A stretch of DNA of 17,158 bases from contig JAJZWG010000012.1 in assembly GCA_021846795.1 (NCBI GenBank), positions 1-17,158 on the forward strand, written 5' to 3'. This stretch comes from a bacterium (GTDB taxonomy: Bacteria; Patescibacteriota; Saccharimonadia; Saccharimonadales; UBA4665). A program made the position numbers and the translations under genes. The notes beneath the pieces were generated by a model. The model saw only the letters and a list, made by a program, of their open reading frames with translations. It did no database searches and had not been told where the DNA came from. Positions 7,127 through 13,775 of the stretch are shown here, one piece after another (the first letter of the stretch is position 1; each line of letters begins with the position of its first letter).

Positions 7127-8239
7127 ATGTTACATCAACCAAAAATAAAAAATAGGTTGCAGATTTTTAAAAATCATTGCCAACAATTACTTAAAGAAGA
7201 CCTTGTCTTGGCATTAATAATTTTTTTACCAATTTTAATCATAGCTATTTTTTTAGGTTATGAAAATAATCAAATTATTCCTCTAACCAGTCAAATTGGT
7301 AATCTTTATCATTCCAAAAATTATCTAAAATTTTTAGCTAATTGGGATGGTGCAATTTATTTACAGATTGCCAAGTTTGGTTATAGTCATTTTTATTTAG
7401 TAAATTTTTTTCCACTTTATCCGTTAATTATTAAACTAATCCATCAATTGATTCCTTCTTATCTAAATAGTGGTTTACTGGTATCTTGGACTAGTTATAT
7501 TGGTGCCTTATATTTTTATCTTAAAATTGTTAAAAATTATTTTAAACTAACTACTCAATCGGATATTGTTAAAGCCACTTTATTGTGGGCGCTTTTTCCA
7601 AGCGCCATTTTTATGTTAGGTACTTTCACGGAAGCTTTATTTGCTTTTTTAGCACTAGGAGCTTTTTATTTCAGTCTTAAAAATCAATACATTAAAGCTA
7701 CTATTATGATTTTATTAGCCACTGCTACAAGAATTAATGGTATCTTTTTAATCCCTTTATCGGCACTTATTTTAATTAAAAATAAATTAAACATTAAGAA
7801 AATTATTTTCAGCATAACCTTCAGTACTTTTGGCGTATTAAGTTATATGCTTTATTTAAAAATCAACTACCATAACGGCTTAGCTTTTTTAATAACTCAA
7901 AGAAATCATGGCTGGTTACAAAATTCATTTTTTAATGGTCTTAGTAATACCTCCATTTTTAATTTATTCTTTCTAGCCATCGTCATTATATCAATCATTT
8001 ATTGGTATCAAAAAGATAAAATCTTAGCCTTATATAGTTGTCTTTTTTTAATGATCCCAATAATTGGCGGTAAATTTGGTGGTTTTCCCAGATATACATT
8101 AATGGATTTTGCTATTCCATTAATGATTTGGTCAATTAGTCAAAAAAAAGCTTGGGTTTATAATTTGACTATCATTATATTTAGCATGCTTTGGACTTAT
8201 CTTTTAATGCAATATGCTGGTGGTTATATCGGTGGTTAA
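7127..8239 (+). CDS. PIG-V-like GT-C mannosyltransferase, integral membrane
   Basis: 370-aa polytopic membrane protein with about 8-9 hydrophobic segments. After the first membrane span it has ANWDGAIYLQIAKFGYSH followed by VNFFPLYPLIIKLI, the signature arrangement of the PIG-V/COG5542 family (W-D-x2-Y-x2-I-A-x2-G-Y then F-F-P-L-Y-P). These enzymes move a sugar, typically mannose, from a polyprenyl-phosphate carrier onto an acceptor on the outer side of the membrane. The WD acid (about residue 78) is the expected catalytic-loop residue. The acceptor here is unknown. It starts 23 bp after the polymerase stop but has its own -10 and no SD. It could draw on the lipid-linked sugar made by the GT2 at 11589-12551. 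Confidence 0.78.
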   Translation: MLHQPKIKNRLQIFKNHCQQLLKEDLVLALIIFLPILIIAIFLGYENNQIIPLTSQIGNLYHSKNYLKFLANWDGAIYLQIAKFGYSHFYLVNFFPLYPLIIKLIHQLIPSYLNSGLLVSWTSYIGALYFYLKIVKNYFKLTTQSDIVKATLLWALFPSAIFMLGTFTEALFAFLALGAFYFSLKNQYIKATIMILLATATRINGIFLIPLSALILIKNKLNIKKIIFSITFSTFGVLSYMLYLKINYHNGLAFLITQRNHGWLQNSFFNGLSNTSIFNLFFLAIVIISIIYWYQKDKILALYSCLFLMIPIIGGKFGGFPRYTLMDFAIPLMIWSISQKKAWVYNLTIIIFSMLWTYLLMQYAGGYIGG

Positions 8240-8286
8240 ATAATTAAAATGTTAGATATATCACTGCTTATCTTGATATTTTTTAG

Positions 8287-8292
8287 TATGCT
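8287..8292 (+). promoter_or_regulatory. -10 box for a leaderless GTG gene
   Basis: TATGCT at 8287-8292 with exactly 6 nt to the GTG at 8299, so position +7 after the box is the first base of the start codon. No SD precedes it. This spacing is the main support for the GTG start, as no ATG occurs early in the frame. Confidence 0.45.
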
Positions 8293-8298
8293 AAAATT

Positions 8299-8718
8299 GT
8301 GGGTAGAGAAAAAGATATTTATCCTAATAAAAACTTTCTAGAACTTCATGACAAAGAATTTGTTATTTTGTCTTTAGAATATTGGCTTTATCTAAAACTA
8401 CCACCAAAAAACCAAATAATTAATAATTTTAAAATTTTTTTACCGCCTGAAGAACAAGATGAATACGTTAGTTTAGGCAGTCAAGTAACCATTGAATCAA
8501 GTCATGATCAATATAAAGTTAATATTGTTGGTTTACCTAAATTATGCCCTGATTTAATAGCTGATTCAGATAATACTAGCCCAAATTCACCAATTTCTCA
8601 AGCAGTTATTGGTAAAAAAATTGGCGAAATAGCTATTCTTCAAACAACTCAAGAAAAAATCACCGTTGCCGACATTAATCAAACTATTGTTCAACAAGCT
8701 TTAAAAAGCATTCTATGA
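8299..8718 (+). CDS. Gre/Rnk-like protein: GreA/GreB C-terminal domain without coiled-coil arm
   Basis: 139 aa. Residues 56-139 fit the FKBP-like C-terminal domain of GreA/GreB/Rnk: VSLGSQVTI, YKVNIVGLPK, then NSPISQAVIGKKIGEIAIL (compare the SPLGKALLGKKxGD motif), and a final VADINQTI strand. GreA is normally about 158 aa with a 75-residue N-terminal coiled coil whose acidic tip enters the RNA polymerase channel. Here the first 55 residues (NFLELHDKEFVILSLEYWLYLKLPPKN) are too short and lack heptads. Canonical transcript-cleavage stimulation therefore seems unlikely; an RNA polymerase-binding role like Rnk is the closest analogue. The only TGA stop in the window (8716-8718). Start is GTG, apparently leaderless. 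It converges with the next gene, 5 bp apart. Confidence 0.65.
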   Translation: MGREKDIYPNKNFLELHDKEFVILSLEYWLYLKLPPKNQIINNFKIFLPPEEQDEYVSLGSQVTIESSHDQYKVNIVGLPKLCPDLIADSDNTSPNSPISQAVIGKKIGEIAILQTTQEKITVADINQTIVQQALKSIL

Positions 8719-8723
8719 ATTAA

Positions 8724-9062
8724 CTAAACCTGTTGATCACGAGCTTTCAGATAATCAAAAATTTTGCGTTGAATTAATAATTCCTTCACAAAACCGCCAA
8801 AACCATCAAAATTTCGTCGATTAATACCTAAACGAGAACTAACGCGATTTTCAGCCCGTGAAAAATCAGCTTTTTTTAAATTATCAACCGAAATACCGGC
8901 TAAAGCAATCATAGTTGAGTACTCATAATCTGGAATACCAATATCAAGTCTAACTTGATTTAAATAATCATAAGTCTTGGCACAATATTCACCACAAGTC
9001 AAAGATTTTTCTTCGGACTGTTTTAATTGAACTAAAGGCTTTTCAGTTTTTATTTGTTCCAT
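8724..9062 (-). CDS. Hypothetical 112-aa soluble protein
   Basis: I do not recognise this protein. It is charged, probably mostly helical, with no signal peptide or membrane span. A CxxxC pair occurs at about residues 23-27 (TCGEYCAKTYDYL), followed by GIPDYEYSTMIALAGISVDNLKKADFSRAENRVSSRLGINRRNF and a C-terminal helix. The two cysteines alone do not make a metal site. It has a well-formed promoter of its own inside the 3' end of the upstream gene. The start ATG at 9062 has no SD and lies about 5 nt after the predicted transcript start. The good promoter and AT-biased third positions argue that it is a real gene. Confidence 0.7.
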   Translation of the reverse strand: MEQIKTEKPLVQLKQSEEKSLTCGEYCAKTYDYLNQVRLDIGIPDYEYSTMIALAGISVDNLKKADFSRAENRVSSRLGINRRNFDGFGGFVKELLIQRKIFDYLKARDQQV

Positions 9063-9073
9063 TACGAATATTT

Positions 9074-9102
9074 ATAATACACTATTTAAAATTATTTTTC
9101 AA
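9074..9102 (-). promoter_or_regulatory. Sigma70-type promoter of the 112-aa gene
   Basis: On the minus strand TTGAAA (9102-9097), 17 nt, TATTAT (9079-9074). The predicted transcript start near 9067 leaves only about 5 nt before the ATG at 9062. The -35 lies within the last codons of the flippase-like gene, showing how tightly packed the region is. Confidence 0.65.
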
Positions 9103-9991
9103 GCTCATTTTTATTAACTAAATTTAATTTTTTTATTCTTTTAAAACCGTGAAACAATAAAACAATAATCAACAAAATAATTAAATAAATAAAATAAGCT
9201 GAACGATCAATTAAACTAGCCAAAACTATACTAGCAGTTGGAATATGGTGTATTTTTTCCGAAAAAACTAAAAATGCTTCTCTAATACCAATACCACCTG
9301 GGGTAATCGAAGCAAACAAAGCTAAATCAGCAAAACCACTATAAGCTACAATTTGATGAATCGCAAACTTACCAATTGATTCCAATTCAATAGCATAAAT
9401 AATTGTCTGGATGGCTAATTGAACTAAAGCAGCTAGAAAGATATAAACTAGACTTTTAATTGATAAAAGGTGTTTTTGACTATCCAATTGGCGTCTTTTT
9501 AAATACCAACGAATAATTACAAAATTACCACCAATTACCGCCAAAATGATTAAAATCGACCAGATTAATTTTAAATTGCTACCAAATAAAATAAAACAAA
9601 TGGCAATAATTGAATAAAAAGAATAGTAGACTAGGGTAATGAAAATAAATTTTTTGATAGTTAATTTAAATTTATTACGTAAATAAATCGCTCTAATACC
9701 AGGACCAGCTTGACCAAAAAAAGAAAAATTAGCTAATAATGAATAAGCATTTAACAATAAATTATCTTTTTTATCAATCTTAATATCAAAATATTCAACC
9801 ATAAATTTTAAAAGATAATAAAGCGAAATAAAAATTAATCCATACAATAGAATAATTAAAATAATTTCTAAGGGATTAACTTTCAATAATCGACTAATAA
9901 TTTGATGGTGTTGAACGATATATTTCGTAAAAATATAAATTGTAATTAAAACAATTAAAATCGAGAAAAATATCTGAATTTTTTTCTTCAT
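9092..9991 (-). CDS. UPF0104/LPG-synthase-TM family membrane protein (flippase-like)
   Basis: 299-aa polytopic membrane protein of the family that includes the MprF/LPG synthase transmembrane region, YbhN and AglD. The hallmark is TPGGIGIREAFLVF near the C-terminus, with the FSFFGQAGPGIRAIYL segment near the middle (family: a Gly-rich G-x-G-x-R pattern). Members are linked to moving lipids or lipid-linked sugars across the membrane, or to lipid modification; the substrate is not evident. The frame could open at a TTG at 10021, but I place the start at the ATG at 9991 (MKKKIQIFFSILIVL). A TACAAT box ends 6 nt before it, the region from 10021 to 9992 overlaps that box, and the first hydrophobic helix then begins right after a basic start. 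Confidence 0.82.
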   Translation of the reverse strand: MKKKIQIFFSILIVLITIYIFTKYIVQHHQIISRLLKVNPLEIILIILLYGLIFISLYYLLKFMVEYFDIKIDKKDNLLLNAYSLLANFSFFGQAGPGIRAIYLRNKFKLTIKKFIFITLVYYSFYSIIAICFILFGSNLKLIWSILIILAVIGGNFVIIRWYLKRRQLDSQKHLLSIKSLVYIFLAALVQLAIQTIIYAIELESIGKFAIHQIVAYSGFADLALFASITPGGIGIREAFLVFSEKIHHIPTASIVLASLIDRSAYFIYLIILLIIVLLFHGFKRIKKLNLVNKNELEK

Positions 9992-9997
9992 CAATTT

Positions 9998-10003
9998 ATT
10001 GTA
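9998..10003 (-). promoter_or_regulatory. -10 box for the leaderless flippase-like gene
   Basis: TACAAT on the minus strand (10003-9998), followed by 6 nt and then the ATG at 9991, so the transcript would begin at the A of the start codon. No SD. It sits in an 87-bp divergent region shared with the GT-C gene on the plus strand. Confidence 0.5.
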
Positions 10004-10057
10004 CAACTTCAAATCAATCAACTGTAATATTTTTAAGTTTAATTCCAGTTATTAAGC

Positions 10058-10063
10058 TATAAT
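10058..10063 (+). promoter_or_regulatory. -10 box of the large GT-C gene
   Basis: Perfect TATAAT, 15 nt before the ATG at 10079, giving a leader of roughly 8-9 nt with no SD. No convincing -35. It faces away from the flippase-like promoter. Confidence 0.5.
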
Positions 10064-10078
10064 AGTTTAAGTAATTAT

Positions 10079-11608
10079 ATGTGGATCAACCTTAAAAACA
10101 AATTTAAACAATATTTTAATTCCAATTATTTCTTTGTAACAATTTTAATTTTTTTTATTTTAGAAGCTATTTGGATTGCTATTTCAGCAGCTTACCCTCA
10201 AGCTTTTGATGAAAACTTTCATTTTGGTTTAATCAAAATTTATGCTCGACATTTATCACCGTTTTTAACTAAACAGCCCAAAGGTGGTAATCCTTATGGT
10301 GATGTAGCCGTACATCCATCATATCTTTATCACTATCTAATGAGTTTTCCTTATAGGATTTATGCTTATTTCATTCACAATCAAATTAGTCAAATTATCT
10401 TTCTGAGGTTCATTGACATTATTTTATTTTCAGTTGGTTTAATTTATTTTTACAAATTTATGTTAGAAATAGGCTTATCAAAGATTTATACCAATCTATC
10501 AATTTTAATCTTTAGTCTTATTCCAATTGTACCTCAATTGGCTGGTCAAATTAATTATGATAACATGATGTTTCTAATGACTGGCCTAACAGCCTATTTG
10601 ACTGCTAAAGCCATTAAACAACTTCGCAAAAAACAATTTAACATTAATTTATTAGCCTCAATTGTTATCTTGGCTATTTTTGCTTCACTAGTAAAATTTG
10701 CTTATGAACCAATTGCAGCTGGTATCGGACTTTACTTATTATTTGTAATTTATCAGGTATCCGATAAATCTTTCAAAAAAATCTGGTTAAATTTAAAAAA
10801 TAACTTTAAAGAAACTTCTAAATTAGCTAAAACATTAATTGTCATTTTTTTTATTATCGCTGCTGGTTTATTTTTTCAAAGAGATATTCTTAATTTAATT
10901 CAATATCGAACTATTAATCCACCCTGTAATGATGTTCTGACTATCGCTCAATGTTCATCTTATAGTGTTTGGTTCCATAATTACGTTACCCATCAAGAAT
11001 TAATCAATAACGCTTATAAACCAAATAAAAATATTATCATATACTTGGGCCAATGGGTTTATTGGATTTGGTATCGTTTATTTTTTTCAGTTAGTGGTGT
11101 AAAAACTCATTTTAGTAACTATCCACCGCTACCTCTACCAAGCGCAGCATTCTTAATTTTAGCCATGATTGTTTTATTTGCTTTAATTAAATATCGAAAA
11201 AAAATCTTTAAAACCAATGATTTTATTAATTTAATGATTCTAATGATTGTAATTTATTTAATTGCTTTAATCTTTGAAGGTTTTGAAACTTATTTATATA
11301 CTAACGTACTAGAATTAATGAATGGTCGATACTTAATTCCAATTTTATTATTTATGGCTTCAATCAGTGGTTTCTTTTTAACAAAATTATTTAAAAATCA
11401 TCCAAAAATTAAAGTCTTTTTAGCTGTTATAATAGTTTTAATGTTCTTAGAAGGTGGTGGTGTCTTAACCTTTATTTCAAGAAGTGAAAGTAGTTGGTTG
11501 ATTAACAATCCAACCATTAAAACTATCAACAAAACCGCTAAACATATTACTAAACACGTTGTTATTGAGGGCAAGAAACACTATTCATCTAGTTTTTGGT
11601 TTTTTTAA
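10079..11608 (+). CDS. GT-C family membrane glycosyltransferase (ArnT/PMT-like)
   Basis: 509-aa protein with about 10-11 membrane segments. Directly after the first span comes AYPQAFDENFHFGLIKIYAR; D44-E45 with H48 fits the D-E-x2-H/F pattern in the first outer loop of GT-C enzymes that use polyprenyl-phosphate sugars. A long extracytoplasmic loop near residues 275-340 holds two cysteines (PPCNDVLTIAQCSSYS) that could form a disulfide. The last outer stretch after the final span is short. The acceptor is unknown; candidates are lipids, a surface glycan or a surface protein. Its last 20 bp overlap the 3' end of the GT2 gene on the other strand, so the pair is convergent and very tightly packed; no terminator hairpin is seen between them. 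Confidence 0.75.
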   Translation: MWINLKNKFKQYFNSNYFFVTILIFFILEAIWIAISAAYPQAFDENFHFGLIKIYARHLSPFLTKQPKGGNPYGDVAVHPSYLYHYLMSFPYRIYAYFIHNQISQIIFLRFIDIILFSVGLIYFYKFMLEIGLSKIYTNLSILIFSLIPIVPQLAGQINYDNMMFLMTGLTAYLTAKAIKQLRKKQFNINLLASIVILAIFASLVKFAYEPIAAGIGLYLLFVIYQVSDKSFKKIWLNLKNNFKETSKLAKTLIVIFFIIAAGLFFQRDILNLIQYRTINPPCNDVLTIAQCSSYSVWFHNYVTHQELINNAYKPNKNIIIYLGQWVYWIWYRLFFSVSGVKTHFSNYPPLPLPSAAFLILAMIVLFALIKYRKKIFKTNDFINLMILMIVIYLIALIFEGFETYLYTNVLELMNGRYLIPILLFMASISGFFLTKLFKNHPKIKVFLAVIIVLMFLEGGGVLTFISRSESSWLINNPTIKTINKTAKHITKHVVIEGKKHYSSSFWFF

Positions 11609-12551
11609 TATATTCAGCTCTTTTTTGATTTTCTAAAACGTCTTCCAATAAAGATCGATTAATCCGAATTAAATCGGCTAAAAGCGCTAAAGCAAATGAC
11701 AAAAATGAAGCTACCAAAAAAACTACACCCAACAATAATGATTGAATATGATGTGGTCCGCCTGGATGCTTGGTAGTTAAAAAAATAATTAAATAATTAA
11801 TAAACGGCACAAGACCAATTAATAACATCACTATACCTAACGTAATAAAAACCACGTAAGGTTTATACATTAAATAGCCTCTCATAATTGCTACAGCTGA
11901 CTTTTTAGCATGATCAAAATTAGAACTTATTAATCGAGATTCTCGAGTTTTAGGGTTGGTTTTAATTTTTATCATAGCTATTCTTTGACGTTTATTACCA
12001 GCTTGAATAGCTGTTTCCATGCCAAAGCTATATCTAGTAATTAAATTAATGTCGATAGCGGCTTCTTTAGAAAAAGCTCGAAAACCAGAAGTACCATCTG
12101 GCAAATCAGTGCCAGCGGCATTATTTAAAACCCAAGTACCAAATTTTTGTAAAAACTTTTTAAACCGAGTAAAATGGGCAATCTTATCAATTTGTCGATC
12201 AGCAATTACTAAATCAGCTTTTTGATCTAATATTGGCTGAATTAAATCAGGGATTCTCTCTTGTGGATATTGATTATCTCCATCGGTTAAAACAATAATA
12301 TCGGCTCCCATCTCTAAAGAACCTCTAATACCATCACGAAATGAATAAGCTAAACCTTTATTACCAATATGTCGAATAATACGAGTTACGCCCAATTTTT
12401 TAGCTACAGCTGATGTTTGATCAGTTGAACCATCATCTATCACTAAAATTTCAATTTTATCAATACCTTTAATTTTTTTGGGAATTGATTTAATAACAGT
12501 CGGTAGAGTTTTTTCCTCATTTAAACAAGGTATAAAGACAACTAATTTCAT
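11589..12551 (-). CDS. DPM1/GtrB-like GT2: polyprenyl-phosphate sugar synthase
   Basis: 320 aa. The N-terminal GT-A domain has FIPCLNEEKTLPTVI, VIDDGSTDQT (D39-D40) and the DXD-type LTDGDNQYP (D90, D92), which is the usual bactoprenol/dolichol-phosphate sugar synthase arrangement. GTSGFRAFSKEAA (about 153-165) is also typical. Two C-terminal membrane segments (about 232-257 and 270-294) follow, with a KPY/HPGG loop between them, as in the DPM1-like bacterial enzymes with membrane anchors. It should transfer one sugar from a nucleotide donor to a polyprenyl phosphate on the cytoplasmic side, making donors for GT-C enzymes such as the two encoded nearby. Sugar identity cannot be read. Start ATG without SD; a -10 box lies 12 nt upstream. 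Confidence 0.87.
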   Translation of the reverse strand: MKLVVFIPCLNEEKTLPTVIKSIPKKIKGIDKIEILVIDDGSTDQTSAVAKKLGVTRIIRHIGNKGLAYSFRDGIRGSLEMGADIIVLTDGDNQYPQERIPDLIQPILDQKADLVIADRQIDKIAHFTRFKKFLQKFGTWVLNNAAGTDLPDGTSGFRAFSKEAAIDINLITRYSFGMETAIQAGNKRQRIAMIKIKTNPKTRESRLISSNFDHAKKSAVAIMRGYLMYKPYVVFITLGIVMLLIGLVPFINYLIIFLTTKHPGGPHHIQSLLLGVVFLVASFLSFALALLADLIRINRSLLEDVLENQKRAEYIKKTKN

Positions 12552-12563
12552 AACTAGTTCTTA

Positions 12564-12569
12564 ATTATA
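12564..12569 (-). promoter_or_regulatory. -10 box of the DPM1-like gene
   Basis: TATAAT on the minus strand (12569-12564). The predicted transcript start near 12557 leaves a leader of about 6 nt before the ATG at 12551; no SD. Confidence 0.55.
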
Positions 12570-12696
12570 CAAATAATTAGACCTAAATAAAACTTTATTT
12601 TAAAAAACAATCAGCTAGACATCAGTAAAAGTTTTATATACAACAAGTTAACAGGCTAAACTTACTAAAATAAAATGCTAATGTTTTAAAATATTA

Positions 12697-12803
12697 TTGC
12701 ATTATTGTAAATATAGGTGTTAAATAAATATCACTATAAGCGCTTATTAAACTCTAGCAATAGAGTGTGAGGGGTGGAGTTTATTAATTAACCATAAAGA
12801 GGG
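12697..12803 (+). promoter_or_regulatory. Promoter candidates, leader hairpin and SD of the Asn-rich protein gene
   Basis: Two promoter readings are possible: TTGCAT (12697-12702), 17 nt, TTAAAT (12720-12725); or a -10 TATAAG (12735-12740) without a clear -35. Either gives a 60-80 nt leader. The leader holds a perfect hairpin, ACTCTA 12751-12756 / GCAA loop / TAGAGT 12761-12766, with a GNRA tetraloop, followed by a G-rich run (12767-12780). AAACTC (12749-12754) could instead pair with GAGTTT (12777-12782). AGAGGG (12798-12803) is the SD, 5 nt before the ATG. The hairpin near the 5' end may stabilise the mRNA or regulate it; neither is shown. The rest of the 257-bp gap (about 12570-12696) shows nothing I can name. 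Confidence 0.45.
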
Positions 12804-12808
12804 ATATT

Positions 12809-13717
12809 ATGCCTAAATTTAATTCATCCAATATTACAATCAATACAAATCTTTTGATTCTAATGATTGGTTTACCTTTAGTAATTTTAATTTCCGTTTT
12901 AATTACTACAGATATCGTTAAAACACAGTTAAGTGTTTTATCAACCGGTATCATGAAAAATGTTTCAGATATTCAAAAAACCAATAGTAGCTCTAATACT
13001 TGTGCCAATCCAATAACTCAACAAAGCAATGGATCGGTTACAGTTTCTAGTTCTAATAGTAGTCCTACAACTAATACACCAAATAATTCATCCACTAATT
13101 CTTCAATTACTCCAAGTTCAACCACAGCTGTAGGTGATTATGTCAACGGTTCAACTATGCCAGTTTCAAGAGTTGTCACAACCGACTCTTACAATACTTA
13201 CACCTATAATACCGAAACTAACACTTCTACTACAACCGACACTACAACTACCAATAATACTTACACCAATAGTTACAATACTAGCAGTAGCTTTAATAAA
13301 ACTGTTAAATCTAATAATCAATTAAATTCCAATAATACCAATAACGCACCATTAAACTCTAACAATAACGATAATAATACTGTAGCTTCCAATAATAATA
13401 ATGGTAATACTGTAGCTTCCAATAATAATAATGGTAATACTGTTAAATCAAACAATACTGTTACTAAAAACGCTCATAGTTACAATCAAACTGAATCCAA
13501 CAACAATAACACTTCCAACAATCAATCAAATAACACCACTAATTCACACAATACTAAAAATTCTCAAAACAATACCAACAACAACAATCCAACAAATAAC
13601 AACAACCCAAGCAATAACAACAATCAAAGTGATACAAACAATAACAACGGTGACACATCTAATCAAGTTTCAACTACTAACAGCAACAACTCATCACAAC
13701 AAGGTTTAACCCTATAA
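12809..13717 (+). CDS. Membrane-anchored Asn/Ser/Thr-rich surface protein
   Basis: 302 aa. A polar N-terminus (1-13) and one hydrophobic helix (about 14-34, NLLILMIGLPLVILISVLITT) suggest a signal anchor or uncleaved signal, followed by about 265 residues that are almost entirely Asn, Ser, Thr and Gln. There is one Cys (C65), only a few aromatic residues (several Tyr at about 108-160) and no recognisable fold, sorting motif or second membrane span. The extracellular part should be disordered. It holds many N-x-S/T sequons and Ser/Thr, so it is a plausible glycan acceptor; the glycosyltransferase genes nearby make that attractive but it is unproven. A 10-residue repeat (NTVASNNNNG) occurs twice in tandem. 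Not a pilin: no prepilin motif. Start is supported by AGAGGG 5 nt upstream. Function unknown. Confidence 0.75.
   Translation: MPKFNSSNITINTNLLILMIGLPLVILISVLITTDIVKTQLSVLSTGIMKNVSDIQKTNSSSNTCANPITQQSNGSVTVSSSNSSPTTNTPNNSSTNSSITPSSTTAVGDYVNGSTMPVSRVVTTDSYNTYTYNTETNTSTTTDTTTTNNTYTNSYNTSSSFNKTVKSNNQLNSNNTNNAPLNSNNNDNNTVASNNNNGNTVASNNNNGNTVKSNNTVTKNAHSYNQTESNNNNTSNNQSNNTTNSHNTKNSQNNTNNNNPTNNNNPSNNNNQSDTNNNNGDTSNQVSTTNSNNSSQQGLTL
13379..13440 (+). repeat. Two exact 30-bp tandem repeats inside the Asn-rich gene
   Basis: Bases 13381-13410 and 13411-13440 are identical, and the two bases before (13379-13380) extend the match. Each unit encodes a TVASNNNNGN-type decapeptide. The period is a multiple of three, so copy number change keeps the frame. 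Shorter AAT/AAC-rich runs surround it. This is the kind of tract that expands and contracts by replication slippage. Confidence 0.9.
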
Positions 13718-13744
13718 AAACCAATTAAAATAAACAATTAATAA

Positions 13745-13775
13745 AATAAACCGGACTTTAAAACTCCGGTTTATT
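13745..13775. terminator. Bidirectional terminator overlapping the 3' end of pgi
   Basis: An 11-bp perfect stem, AATAAACCGGA (13745-13755) with TCCGGTTTATT (13765-13775), and a 9-nt loop. A-rich bases precede it and T-rich bases follow it, so it can act in both directions. It serves the Asn-rich gene (stop at 13715-13717) and pgi, whose last codons (N-K-P-E-F) are encoded by the right arm and whose stop falls in the loop. Confidence 0.85.

Noticed and set aside
8716..8718. Alternative genetic code with TGA as Gly or Trp
   Set aside because: TGA ends the Gre-like frame at a sensible domain end, Trp is encoded by TGG throughout, and no conserved protein needs a TGA read as sense.
13379..13440. 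A CRISPR-like array
   Set aside because: Only two units, directly adjacent with no spacers, in frame within a protein gene; it is a coding tandem repeat.
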